From Propionibacteriales bacterium (lineage in GTDB: Bacteria > Actinomycetota > Actinomycetes > Propionibacteriales > Nocardioidaceae): a stretch of DNA of 64,000 bases. The stretch covers positions 1 to 64,000 of the forward strand of contig JAPLCA010000031.1 of assembly GCA_026392465.1 (NCBI GenBank). The letters are read 5' to 3'. Each line of letters starts with the position of its first letter. Position 1 is the stretch's first letter. Below, piece after piece: positions 33,294 through 41,099 of this stretch. The notes under the pieces were generated by a model. That model saw only the letters and a list, made by a program, of their open reading frames with translations. It had not been told where the DNA came from and did no database searches. The position numbers and the translations under genes are program-made.

Positions 33294-34376
33294 ATGCGTC
33301 GTTGGCCGTACACCTTTGCCGTCGCGCTGTCCGTGGCGGTCACGGGCGCCGCGGTGTTCTCCTCCCTCTACCTCGACCTCCCCATGAAGGACCCCGAGGG
33401 GTTCCTCGGTCCGGCGTACGTCCGCCTCCCGCTGCTAGCGCTGCTGTTCTTCGCCGCCGGGATCGTGCCCGCCGCGGTGCGTCGTCGCGGCTGGAAGCAG
33501 ATCGGCGAGGGCGCGCGCGAGGTCGTGCGGGAGGAGTGGTCGCTCAAGCGGGTCGGCTACATCGCGACCGGCCTGATCACCTTCTACGCGAGCTACGTCA
33601 GCTACCGCAACCTCAAGAGCTACCTGCCGACCTACCGCGAGGGCGTGCTGTTCGACCGTCAGCTCCTCGAGCTCGACCACTGGCTGATGTTCGGCCACAA
33701 CCCGGCCACGGTCCTGCACAACCTGCTCGGCACCGACGTGATGGCGCATGTGCTGTCGTTCGCGTACATCGCCTACCTGCCGCTCATCCCCATCACGCTG
33801 GGTGCCTTCCTGGTGCTCAACCGCGACTTCTCGATCGGCGCCTGGTACGCGACGGCGCTCTGCCTCAACTGGATCCTCGGCGTCATCAGCTACTACGCGC
33901 TCCCGACGCTGGGCCCCGCGTTCGCGCAGCCGTCGATGTACTGGGACCTCGCGACGACCGACGTCACCGAGCTGCAACGGTCGTTGTTCCGCAACCGTGT
34001 GGACGTGCTCACCGACCCGTGGGCGAGCGAGAAGATCCACGGTGTCGCAGGGTTCGCGTCGCTGCACGTCTCCGTGACGTTCACGGCGGCCCTGTTCATG
34101 CAGCGCACGGGGCAGAAGCTCGCGATCCGCGCGATCACCTGGGCGTTCTTCGTGGTCACCGTGCTGGCCACCATCTACTTCGGCTGGCACTACCTGGCCG
34201 ACGACGTCGCCGGCATCGTCATCGGATGGGCGTCGGTGTCGCTCGGCGCCTGGGCGTCGGGGAACCGAGGGCGGCGCAAGCGACGAGGCCTGGCCCCGGT
34301 CGACGAGCAGCCGGTTCAGCCGGCGACAGTCACTGCGCCCGGTCCCGGCGGTGGGTCCGGGTCTATCACGGGCTGA
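33294..34376 (+). CDS. PAP2-superfamily membrane phosphatase/phosphotransferase
   Basis: The 360-residue membrane protein has about six helices and the PAP2 triad region: PTLGPAF, GFASLHVSVTF and FGWHYLADDVAG, providing the His and Asp residues. The form resembles inositol-phosphoceramide-synthase-like lipid enzymes of actinobacteria. A role in phospholipid or polyprenyl-phosphate turnover is inferred. The ATG at 33294 is chosen because TAGGAT (33281-33286) lies seven bases upstream; the ATG at 33285 is inside that -10 box. The 3' end overlaps the convergent hydrolase gene by 61 bp. Confidence 0.85.
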   Translation: MRRWPYTFAVALSVAVTGAAVFSSLYLDLPMKDPEGFLGPAYVRLPLLALLFFAAGIVPAAVRRRGWKQIGEGAREVVREEWSLKRVGYIATGLITFYASYVSYRNLKSYLPTYREGVLFDRQLLELDHWLMFGHNPATVLHNLLGTDVMAHVLSFAYIAYLPLIPITLGAFLVLNRDFSIGAWYATALCLNWILGVISYYALPTLGPAFAQPSMYWDLATTDVTELQRSLFRNRVDVLTDPWASEKIHGVAGFASLHVSVTFTAALFMQRTGQKLAIRAITWAFFVVTVLATIYFGWHYLADDVAGIVIGWASVSLGAWASGNRGRRKRRGLAPVDEQPVQPATVTAPGPGGGSGSITG

Positions 34377-35269
34377 CCCTGGCGCAGCATCGCGCGCCAC
34401 GTGCTGCGGTGGTAGGTGGCCGAGTCGGTCGTGGCCACGAAGTCGTGGAGGATCTGCGCGAACTGCTCCGGGTGGTCGCGGTGCGGGAAGTGGCCGGCGT
34501 CGGGCAGCACGTGCACGTGCGACCACGCCTGGCTGCGCGCGATGTCGGCGTGCGAGGCGGGGATCACGAGGTCGTCGGCGCCCCAGACGACGAGCACCGG
34601 GATGATCCGGGCCAGGTAGGTCCGGTCGATCATCGTGACGAACTGCCCACGCCAGTCGAGCACGTGGCTGGTGACCCGCTGCACCGCGTGACGCGCACGA
34701 GGGTCGGCGAAGGACTCGTAGATCGACGCCACCTCGCCGAGGTCGCGCAGCTGCCGGACGCCCGTGCGCGAGAGCCCGCGCATGCTCGCGGCCACCGCGC
34801 GCCGCCAGGGACGCAACGTCGCCAGGCCGAGCGCGGTCCCGCTGCCGGGCAGGGTCAGGAAGCGGATGAGCGGCGTGACCTCCCTGCCGAGACCGCCGGA
34901 GGACACCAGCGCGATCCGCTCGGTGCGGTCGGGGTACTGGTAGGCGAACTGCATCGCCACGCCGCCGCCGAAGCTGTGGCCCACGACCGTCACCTTGTTG
35001 ATGCCGAGGATGGTGAGCAGGTCGCGCATGCCGTTGGCGTAGCCGCCGAGCGAGTAGTCGGCGTCGGGCTTGTCGGACTCGCCGTGGCCGAGCAGGTCGG
35101 GCGCGATGACCGTGTAGTGCTCCGCGAGCGCGTCCATCACGGGCTCCCAGGTGCTGGACTCGCACCCCAGTCCGTGCAGCAGGAGGAGGGCGGGACCCTT
35201 GCCCCGACGTCGATAGGCGCGACGGTAGCCGTGCACCACCACGAACTGCAGGTCGTCGCCGCTGGTCAT
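34316..35269 (-). CDS. Alpha/beta hydrolase
   Basis: The 317-residue protein has the hydrolase fold with LLLLHGLGCESSTW (oxyanion region), the nucleophile elbow VVGHSFGGGVAM (Ser about 100), D in LVVWGADDLVIP (about 228) and the catalytic His in DAGHFPHRDHP (about 256). The substrate is unknown; close relatives in actinobacteria are labelled esterases or lipases. The ATG lies six bases after TACGAT (35276-35281, minus). The C-terminal Pro/Asp-rich tail is encoded opposite the PAP2 C terminus. Confidence 0.88.
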   Translation of the reverse strand: MTSGDDLQFVVVHGYRRAYRRRGKGPALLLLHGLGCESSTWEPVMDALAEHYTVIAPDLLGHGESDKPDADYSLGGYANGMRDLLTILGINKVTVVGHSFGGGVAMQFAYQYPDRTERIALVSSGGLGREVTPLIRFLTLPGSGTALGLATLRPWRRAVAASMRGLSRTGVRQLRDLGEVASIYESFADPRARHAVQRVTSHVLDWRGQFVTMIDRTYLARIIPVLVVWGADDLVIPASHADIARSQAWSHVHVLPDAGHFPHRDHPEQFAQILHDFVATTDSATYHRSTWRAMLRQGQPVIDPDPPPGPGAVTVAG

Positions 35270-35343
35270 CGGCCCATCGTAGGAGGTGGCGGGTTCGGCC
35301 GCGCCGGAACCGTGGAGGTCGGGCGGCTCGTTAGACTGACGTC

Positions 35344-36171
35344 GTGCCCACCCCAGCCGAGGTCCGCGCACAGCTGACCGACATCCTCGTGACCGTCGTC
35401 GAGTGCACCCCTGACGAGGTGCGCGACGACGCGCGGCTCGAGGACCTCGGGGTCGACTCGCTCGCCGCCGTCGAGGTCGCGGACGAGCTGGGCCGCCGGT
35501 TCGGCGTCCACCTCGAGGACGCCACGGTCGACACCTTGGTGACCGTCGACGACGCCGTCCGTGCCGTCGTCGACCACCGACCCACGGCCCGTCGCGGTCG
35601 CCGTGGCCCCGCCGTGGCGGTGACCCTGGGCGCCGAGGGCCGCGAGCGGGCGCCGGGCGAGCGCAGCCTCGCCGGCCGTGCCGACGCGCTCTGGCGGCTC
35701 GCGATGTGGTTCGTCGTGGCCGGCCTCGTGGTCGGCGGGGGTCTCGGCTTCGCCGGCGCCACCGTGGTGCGCGCGACGGGCCTGGGCGGGGTCGAGCTCC
35801 CGCCGATCTCCAGCCCGACCGCCTCCCCCACGCCGTCGATCAGCCCCTCCGCGAGCCCGTCGCCGACGCCATCCGCCACGCAGGAGCCGGAGGAGAAGCC
35901 GACGTTCTCGGTCGAGAGCGACCGGGTGGCAGCCGGGCAGCGGTTCACCATCTCCGGCCGGTTCCCCTCGCTCGGCGAGGGCCAGCTGCTGCAGGTGCAG
36001 TCGCGCGACCCGGGCGCCGACTGGGAGGACTTCCCCGTCTCGCTGCAGACTCGCGACGGCGGCCGGTTCCAGACCCAGATCTACACGTCACGTCCGGGCG
36101 AGCGGGAGTTCCGCGTGTTCCACGAGGACAGCAACACCGCGTCGCCGTCGGCGAAGGTCACGATCGGCTGA
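35344..36171 (+). CDS. Membrane-anchored acyl carrier protein fusion
   Basis: The 275-residue protein has an N-terminal acyl-carrier domain (about 1-80) with the phosphopantetheine site LGVDSLAAVEV (Ser39). After a basic linker comes one transmembrane helix (about 117-141), a Ser/Pro/Thr-rich extracellular linker (about 155-183) and a C-terminal beta-rich domain (about 186-275; FTISGRFPSL ... REFRVFHEDSN). This places an ACP on the inner face of the membrane and an Ig-like sensor or binding domain outside. No such fusion is familiar to me. The GTG is six bases after TAGACT (35332-35337). Acyl-group delivery at the membrane is inference. Confidence 0.82.
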   Translation: MPTPAEVRAQLTDILVTVVECTPDEVRDDARLEDLGVDSLAAVEVADELGRRFGVHLEDATVDTLVTVDDAVRAVVDHRPTARRGRRGPAVAVTLGAEGRERAPGERSLAGRADALWRLAMWFVVAGLVVGGGLGFAGATVVRATGLGGVELPPISSPTASPTPSISPSASPSPTPSATQEPEEKPTFSVESDRVAAGQRFTISGRFPSLGEGQLLQVQSRDPGADWEDFPVSLQTRDGGRFQTQIYTSRPGEREFRVFHEDSNTASPSAKVTIG

Positions 36172-36204
36172 CCGCCCGCCCGCGCGACCGCGGGACCGAG
36201 CGGA

Positions 36205-36705
36205 TCAGACGACCTGGTGGAGCCAGCGCACCGGAGCACCCTCGCCGGCGTGCCGGAAGGGCTCCAGCTCGGCGTCCCAGGCCACCCCGAGCAGGCCGTC
36301 GAGGGCCTCGTCCATCGTGATCTCGCCCAGCGCCGCCTTCACGCGGAACGCCTTGATGCGGTCCTCGGGGATGAGGACGTCACCGTGCAGACCGGTCATG
36401 GCGTGGAAGATGCCGAGGCTCGGCGTGAACGAGAACCGCGCCCCCTCGCTGGAGGCGGTCGGCTCCTCGGTGACCTCGAAGCGCAGCCGGTCCCAGCCGC
36501 GCATGGCCGACGCGAGGGCCGCGGCGGAGCCCGCCGGGGCCTGCCACGACAGCTCGGCGCGGTACGTGCCGGCCTCCGCCGGCTGCGACTGCCAGTCGAG
36601 GTCGACGCTGTCGCCGAGGACGCCCGCAGCCGCCCACTCGACGTGCGGGCACAGCGCGGACGGCGCGGAGTGGACATACAGGACTCCACGGGTGGGGATG
36701 CTCAT
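36205..36705 (-). CDS. DUF3145 family protein
   Basis: The 166-residue protein matches the actinobacterial DUF3145 family (RGVLYVHSAPSALCPHVEWA, GTYRAELSW, DVLIPEDRIKAF, EPFRHAGEGAPVRWLHQVV). The function is unknown; the family is nearly universal in this phylum. AGGAGG lies four bases before the ATG. The 174 bp between its start and the divergent GNAT gene show no further gene. Confidence 0.9.
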   Translation of the reverse strand: MSIPTRGVLYVHSAPSALCPHVEWAAAGVLGDSVDLDWQSQPAEAGTYRAELSWQAPAGSAAALASAMRGWDRLRFEVTEEPTASSEGARFSFTPSLGIFHAMTGLHGDVLIPEDRIKAFRVKAALGEITMDEALDGLLGVAWDAELEPFRHAGEGAPVRWLHQVV

Positions 36706-36879
36706 CGTGCCTCCTAGCTCGAGATCCGCCTTCCCCAGCGACCTCACGGAGCCACGCGTCATCAGTCCGCGTTGCGCCCATGGTAGCCACAGCAGCGTCC
36801 TCGGCACCAGCCCCGACCCGACGCGACGTGCCTGCGCAGGTCGGTCGCGACCCTGGGCGACGCATGTGACGATGAAGTC

Positions 36880-37185
36880 ATGACCTCCGTCGTCCAGGAC
36901 AACCCGAGCGCCTCCCGCTTCGAGATCACCGTCGACGACGAGCTCGCCGGCTGGGTCGACTACCGCGCCGACGGCGACGTCTACGCCCTGCCCCACACCC
37001 GCGTGCTCCCCGCCTTTGAGGGTCGCGGCATCGGCTCCGAGCTCATCGTCGGCACCCTGCGCGAGCTGGCCGACCGTGACGCGCAGGTGCTGCCATACTG
37101 CCCGTTCGTGCCGAAGGTGATCCGCGACCACCCCGAGTTCCTCGACCTCGTGCCCGTCGAGCAGCGGGGCATGTTCGGTCTCTGA
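36880..37185 (+). CDS. Small GNAT-family N-acetyltransferase (YjdJ-like)
   Basis: The 101-residue protein is a minimal GNAT fold: ELAGWVDYRADGDVYALPHT, then the acetyl-CoA loop EGRGIGSELIVGTL and LPYCPFVPKVIRDHPEF. It matches the short YjdJ/GTL3B-type family. The substrate is unknown. A GACGAT -10-like box ends six bases before the ATG. Confidence 0.88.
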   Translation: MTSVVQDNPSASRFEITVDDELAGWVDYRADGDVYALPHTRVLPAFEGRGIGSELIVGTLRELADRDAQVLPYCPFVPKVIRDHPEFLDLVPVEQRGMFGL

Positions 37186-37204
37186 GCGCGTCGCCGAGGT
37201 CGGT

Positions 37205-37633
37205 TCAGCCGACCACGTGCACGTCGATGCCCCGCGAGCGCCAGAGGTCGGCGATGTCTGCTGCGTCCTCCCACGCCTCGAGCACCCGGTAGCCGTCCTT
37301 CTCGAGCTGGTCGAGCATCTCCGCCTTCACGACGTGGTCGGGGCGGTAGTCGCCCACGATCCGCATGACGAGCTGGTCGTAGGGCACGTCGTGCTCCTGC
37401 AACCAGTCCAGCGTGAGGTCGCGCCACACGAACTCCCGCGACGTCACCACCAGCACCGCGCGCCCCTCCTCGCGGGCCGTGCGGACCGCCTCGACCACCT
37501 CCGCCCGCGGTGGGCAGTCCCGCGACGCCGCGTGGAAGGCCGCGAAGTCGCGCTCCTCCCCCGCCACGTGGTGCAGGATCGACGACACGTCGACCAACGT
37601 CCCGTCCAGGTCGGCGATCACGGCGTCGGTCAT
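37205..37633 (-). CDS. HAD-like phosphatase domain protein
   Basis: The 142-residue protein starts AVIADLDGTLVDVS, the HAD motif I with its nucleophile Asp, followed by motif II TSREF and D in EAWEDAADIADLW. It resembles the phosphatase domain of polynucleotide kinase-phosphatase proteins, so an end-processing activity on nucleic acid is possible. The ATG is six bases from CAGACT (37640-37645, minus). It ends close to the convergent GNAT gene. Confidence 0.82.
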   Translation of the reverse strand: MTDAVIADLDGTLVDVSSILHHVAGEERDFAAFHAASRDCPPRAEVVEAVRTAREEGRAVLVVTSREFVWRDLTLDWLQEHDVPYDQLVMRIVGDYRPDHVVKAEMLDQLEKDGYRVLEAWEDAADIADLWRSRGIDVHVVG

Positions 37634-37670
37634 GGACCCAGTCTGCCCGCTCGCTAGGCTGTGCACCCCC

Positions 37671-37744
37671 GGGGCGGTAGCTCAGCCGGTCAGAGCAGAG
37701 GACTCATAATCCTTGGGTCGTGGGTTCGAGCCCCACCCGCCCCA
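37671..37744 (+). tRNA. tRNA-Met (anticodon CAT)
   Basis: The cloverleaf has acceptor GGGGCGG/CCGCCCC with discriminator A, D-arm GCTC...GAGC, anticodon stem-loop GAGGACTCATAATCCTT (anticodon CAT) and T-arm GTGGG-TTCGAGC-CCCAC. Features fit the elongator tRNA-Met; a lysidine-modified tRNA-Ile2 has the same anticodon and cannot be fully excluded. CCA is not encoded. Confidence 0.9.
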
Positions 37745-37776
37745 CCGGACAGGGAGCATCCTCGTCCGCAGGACGT

Positions 37777-37800
37777 ACGAGGCAACGAGGCAACGAGGCA
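37777..37800 (+). repeat. Three 8-bp tandem repeats at a ribosome-binding site
   Basis: ACGAGGCA is repeated three times without interruption and is followed after three bases by the ATG at 37804. Each unit contains GAGG, a potential Shine-Dalgarno core, with the nearest seven bases from the start codon. Confidence 0.85.
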
Positions 37801-37803
37801 ACC

Positions 37804-38994
37804 ATGTCGGGCGTCGAGGAGAGCACGGCGTCGACGCGACGGCCGGGTCCGCTGCAACGGCTCCGCGCGTTCGGCCGACCGCCGCGCGTCGTCGGCATCG
37901 ACGTCGCGCGCGGGCTGGCCGTCCTCGGGATGGTCGGCGCCCACCTGGGCGACACCCACGACGACATCACCTGGTCCGACCCGTCCACCTGGGACGGCAT
38001 CGTGAACGGCCGGTCGTCGCTGCTGTTCGCGATGCTCGCCGGTGTGTCCATCAGCCTCATCAGCAAGGGACGGGCACGCCCCGGGGACACGCGCCTGCAG
38101 ATGACGCTCGTGCGACGCGGTCTGCTGATCCTCGTCATCGGCCTCGCCATCGAGCTGCTGAACACGGGCGTCGGCGTCATCCTGCCGCTCTACGGGCTGC
38201 TGTTCGTGGCGTCGACCCTCGTCCTGCACTGGAGCACCCGACGGCTCTGGACGGTGGCGGTCCTGCTCGCCGTCGTCGCGCCGTTCGCGGTCGCGCTGGC
38301 CCACGCGCTCAGCCTCGCCGCGTCGGGCCCCGGCCTCGACCTCACGCTCTTCGGCCTCTACCCCGTCACCGCCTGGCTGGCCGTCCTGCTGGCGGGCATG
38401 GCCGTCGGCCGTCTGCCCCTCACGCGTGTGCGCATGGCGGGAGCGCTCCTGCTGGGCGGGGCCCTGGTCTCGACGCTCGGCTACGGCGCGGGCCACCTCA
38501 TCGGCTCCGACCGCGACGACCTCGTCGCCTACCTCGGCTGGGCGGCGCCGGACTACACCGACGACGTCGGCAACCCCACCAACGAGCCCGGCTACCTCAC
38601 CCGGCTCGAGCAGTCCGACGAGATCCAGCACGTGTGGAGCACCGCAATGCAGTACAAGCCGCACACGGCCGGCGCGCCCGAGATCGTCGGCTCGGGCGGG
38701 CTCGCCGTCGCCGTCATCGGACTCTGCCTACTCCTGGCCTGGCGGCTGCGTCCCGTGCTGCTGCCGATCGCGGTACTGGGTTCCATGCCACTGACGGCCT
38801 ACACCGGGCACCTGCTGCTGCTCACCGCGCTGGCCGGAGGTCCGTTCGGCGGCTACGTCGGGGTCAGCAACACCGTCTGGGCACGCACCAGCGTCGGCCT
38901 GGTCGTGCTGGCGACGCTCTGGGTCGCGTTCATCGGGCGCGGGCCGCTCGAGCGGCTCGTGGCCCGCGCCAGTCGACCCCGCCCCGAGGGCTGA
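37804..38994 (+). CDS. DUF418/heparan-N-acetyltransferase-like membrane protein
   Basis: The 396-residue polytopic protein has about nine membrane helices. It opens with RVVGIDVARGLAVLGMVGAHLGD and FAMLAGVSISLI, the entry helices of the HGSNAT/DUF1624 family, and ends with a DUF418-like half (GSMPLTAYTGHLLLL). Such proteins acylate extracytoplasmic sugars or wall components using cytoplasmic acetyl-CoA in characterised cases; the substrate here is unknown. It follows tRNA-Met by 59 bp, with an 8-bp repeat at the ribosome-binding site. Confidence 0.85.
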   Translation: MSGVEESTASTRRPGPLQRLRAFGRPPRVVGIDVARGLAVLGMVGAHLGDTHDDITWSDPSTWDGIVNGRSSLLFAMLAGVSISLISKGRARPGDTRLQMTLVRRGLLILVIGLAIELLNTGVGVILPLYGLLFVASTLVLHWSTRRLWTVAVLLAVVAPFAVALAHALSLAASGPGLDLTLFGLYPVTAWLAVLLAGMAVGRLPLTRVRMAGALLLGGALVSTLGYGAGHLIGSDRDDLVAYLGWAAPDYTDDVGNPTNEPGYLTRLEQSDEIQHVWSTAMQYKPHTAGAPEIVGSGGLAVAVIGLCLLLAWRLRPVLLPIAVLGSMPLTAYTGHLLLLTALAGGPFGGYVGVSNTVWARTSVGLVVLATLWVAFIGRGPLERLVARASRPRPEG

Positions 38995-39043
38995 GCGACC
39001 TCAGCCGTCGCCCGACCCCGGCCGCGCCCCGTAGCCTGACGTC

Positions 39044-39793
39044 ATGACCGACGAGGCACCCGTCCCGCTGACCCCGCTCGACGAGGACTGGGAGCGGGCG
39101 CTCGTCGTCGTCGCCCATCCCGACGACGTGGAGTTCGGTGCCGCTGCCGCCGTCGCCCGCTGGACCGAGCAGGGCAAGACCATCGTCTACTGCATGGTCA
39201 CGAGCGGGGAGGCGGGCATCGACACGCTCGCCCCGCAGGAGTGCCGGACGGTGCGCGAGGCCGAGCAGGTCGAGTCCGCGCGCATCGTCGGCGTCGACGT
39301 CGTCGAGTTCCTCGGCTTCCCCGACGGCGTCGTCGAGCAGACCGTGGCCCTGCGAGCCGCGATCGCCCAGCAGGTCCGGCAGCACCGGCCCCACGTCGTC
39401 GTCACCGTGAACCACCACGACACGTGGGGCGGCAGCGCGCCGAACCAGGCCGACCACGTCGCCGTCGGGCGCTCGACCATCCACGCCGTGCAGGACGCCG
39501 GCAACCGGTGGATCCATCGCGAGCAGCTGCTCGACGGGCTCGAGCCGTGGGGCGGTGTCCGGCAGGTGTGGGTGTCCGGCTCCCCCGTCGCGGCGCACGG
39601 CGTCGACACCACCGCGACGTTCGACCGCGGGGTCGCGTCGTTGGAGGCCCACCGCGCCTACATCGACGGGCTCGGCTGGGAGCACTTCGACGCCGCCGAG
39701 TTCCTCGAGGGGATGTCCCGTCCCCTCGGGACGCGCATGGGCGTGGCCCACGCGGCCGCGTTCGAGGTCGTGTCGATGACGTGGGGCGACTGA
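39044..39793 (+). CDS. PIG-L/LmbE-family deacetylase
   Basis: The 249-residue protein has the zinc-site signature VVVAHPDDVEFG (about 22-33) and a second ligand His in VNHHDTW / QADHVAVG. The family removes acetyl from N-acetylglucosaminyl or related groups (MshB, Mca, PIG-L). It could act in mycothiol or glycolipid metabolism; the sequence does not say which. The ATG is six bases after TAGCCT (39032-39037). Confidence 0.9.
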   Translation: MTDEAPVPLTPLDEDWERALVVVAHPDDVEFGAAAAVARWTEQGKTIVYCMVTSGEAGIDTLAPQECRTVREAEQVESARIVGVDVVEFLGFPDGVVEQTVALRAAIAQQVRQHRPHVVVTVNHHDTWGGSAPNQADHVAVGRSTIHAVQDAGNRWIHREQLLDGLEPWGGVRQVWVSGSPVAAHGVDTTATFDRGVASLEAHRAYIDGLGWEHFDAAEFLEGMSRPLGTRMGVAHAAAFEVVSMTWGD

Positions 39794-39794
39794 G

Positions 39795-40379
39795 GTGCCC
39801 GAGCGCCACGACGCGACCCTCGACGTCCAGCACGTACCCGCCTTCCTCGTGCGGGAGCGTCCGGCACTCCGCGCGGAGCGGCACGAGGTCCTCGACCCCG
39901 ACGGCACGCCGCTCGCCTTCGCCGAACGTCGTCGCTCGTGGGGTCCGGGGGCGACCACCGTGTTCCACACCGACGAGGCACGCACGCGCGAGGCGTTCCG
40001 CAGCGAGGTCCGCGGTCGCCCGAACCTCGGGGCACGTCACATGGTCGTCGCCGCCAACGGTCGTCCGCTCGGGTCCTTCCGCAAGCAGGCGGCCCGCAGC
40101 CTCGTCCGCACCACGTTCGTGCTCGAGGCCGAGGGGTTGGCGGGCACGGCGCAGGAGCGCAGCGGCTTCCTCGCGCTGGAGCGGCGGCTCACCAGCGACA
40201 CCCCGACCCGCCGGATCGCGGTCGACGTCGTCGACGACGCCACCGGACAGCCGCTGCTGTCGGTCGCCCGCGCACCCCGGGAGCGCACGACGTACGCCGT
40301 GGACGTGCCCGACCCCCGCGTCGACATGCGGCTGGCCGCGGCGTTCGTCGTGGGACTGCTCGGCATGATCGACCACTGA
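39795..40379 (+). CDS. LURP-one/scramblase-like protein, copy 1
   Basis: The 194-residue protein has the repeating beta-strand pattern of LURP-one-related and Tubby/scramblase-like folds: RHEVLDPDGTPLAFAERR, MVVAANGRPLGSFRKQAARSLVRTTFVLEAEG and DVVDDATGQPLLSVAR. It is closely similar to the next gene (40408-40965), including the C-terminal VPDPRVD-RLAAAF. Membrane or lipid association is possible for the fold; the function is unknown. GTG follows the PIG-L stop by one base. Confidence 0.8.
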   Translation: MPERHDATLDVQHVPAFLVRERPALRAERHEVLDPDGTPLAFAERRRSWGPGATTVFHTDEARTREAFRSEVRGRPNLGARHMVVAANGRPLGSFRKQAARSLVRTTFVLEAEGLAGTAQERSGFLALERRLTSDTPTRRIAVDVVDDATGQPLLSVARAPRERTTYAVDVPDPRVDMRLAAAFVVGLLGMIDH

Positions 40380-40407
40380 CGGTCCCTCGAGCCCCTAGGC
40401 TCTCGGC

Positions 40408-40965
40408 GTGACCACCGTGCAGCACGTCCCGTCGTTCACCGTCAACCAGAAGCTGGCGATGACGACCAACCGCTACGAGGTCATCGGCCCCGACGGCGCC
40501 CTTCTCGCCGTCGCGCAGCAGAAGCGGCTGGCGCTGAAGGAGAAGGTGACGTTCTACACCGACGAGTCCCGGCGGCAGGAGGCGTTCACGTTCGGCGCCC
40601 GCAACGTCATGGACCTGCGTGGCGCCTACGACGTGGTCGCGGCCGACGGATCGCCGATCGGCACCTTCCGCAAGCAGTTCGGGGCGTCGCTGATGCGCAC
40701 CACCTTCACCCTCGAGGGCGACGGCTTCGTCGGCACCGGCCAGGAGCGCAGCCAGCTCGTCGCGGTGCTGCGCCGCTTCACCGATCTGCCGTTCCTCACG
40801 ATGCACTTCGACGTCGTGGACGACGCGACCGGCCAGCCCCTGCTCTCGGTCGAGCGCGCCGCCTCGGTGCGCGACCGCTACGCGGTCTCCGTGCCCGACC
40901 CCCGCGTCGACGTCCGCCTCGCCGCAGCGTTCGCGGTGGGCATGGACGCGCTCCTCGGCCGCTGA
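40408..40965 (+). CDS. LURP-one/scramblase-like protein, copy 2
   Basis: The 185-residue paralogue of the preceding protein shares GSFRKQ/GTFRKQ, RTTF-LE, VVDDATGQPLLSV and YAV-VPDPRVD. The N terminus (TTVQHVPSFTVNQKLAMTTNRYEVIGPDG) is closer to the usual family form. It has its own promoter (TAGGCT 40396-40401, six bases before GTG), so the copies can be expressed separately. The function is unknown. Confidence 0.8.
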   Translation: MTTVQHVPSFTVNQKLAMTTNRYEVIGPDGALLAVAQQKRLALKEKVTFYTDESRRQEAFTFGARNVMDLRGAYDVVAADGSPIGTFRKQFGASLMRTTFTLEGDGFVGTGQERSQLVAVLRRFTDLPFLTMHFDVVDDATGQPLLSVERAASVRDRYAVSVPDPRVDVRLAAAFAVGMDALLGR

Positions 40966-40966
40966 C

Positions 40967-41008
40967 GCGAGAAGGGGACCGACGCTGCAGCGTCGGTCCC
41001 CTTCTCGC
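40967..41008 (+). terminator. Perfect 42-bp palindromic terminator
   Basis: Positions 40967-40987 pair with 40988-41008 without a mismatch, giving a 21-bp stem with no unpaired loop in DNA form. It starts two bases after the copy-2 stop codon and ends 18 bp before tRNA-Asn, which is transcribed toward it. It can stop transcription from both sides. Confidence 0.88.
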
Positions 41009-41026
41009 TGCCCTGGCGGGCCTGTG

Positions 41027-41099
41027 CTCCCCCGATTGGACTCGAACCAATAACCCTTCGATTAACAGTCGAATGCTCTGCCAATTGAGCTACGGGGGA
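41027..41099 (-). tRNA. tRNA-Asn (anticodon GTT)
   Basis: The cloverleaf has acceptor TCCCCCG/CGGGGGA with discriminator G, anticodon stem TTCGA/TCGAA with loop CTGTTAA (GTT, asparagine), and T-loop TTCGAGT. CCA is not encoded. Its first ten bases also encode the end of the upstream sigma-like gene on the same strand. Confidence 0.95.

Noticed and set aside
33435..35165. 576-residue open frame on the minus strand across PAP2 and the hydrolase
   Set aside because: It is a shadow frame: the hydrolase in its correct frame has a full set of catalytic motifs, and this frame has only Arg/Ala/Pro-rich text.
37671..37744. tRNA-Ile2 (CAT, lysidine) instead of tRNA-Met
   Set aside because: The overall sequence fits an elongator tRNA-Met better, but the call rests on recall of identity elements and is left open in the feature entry.
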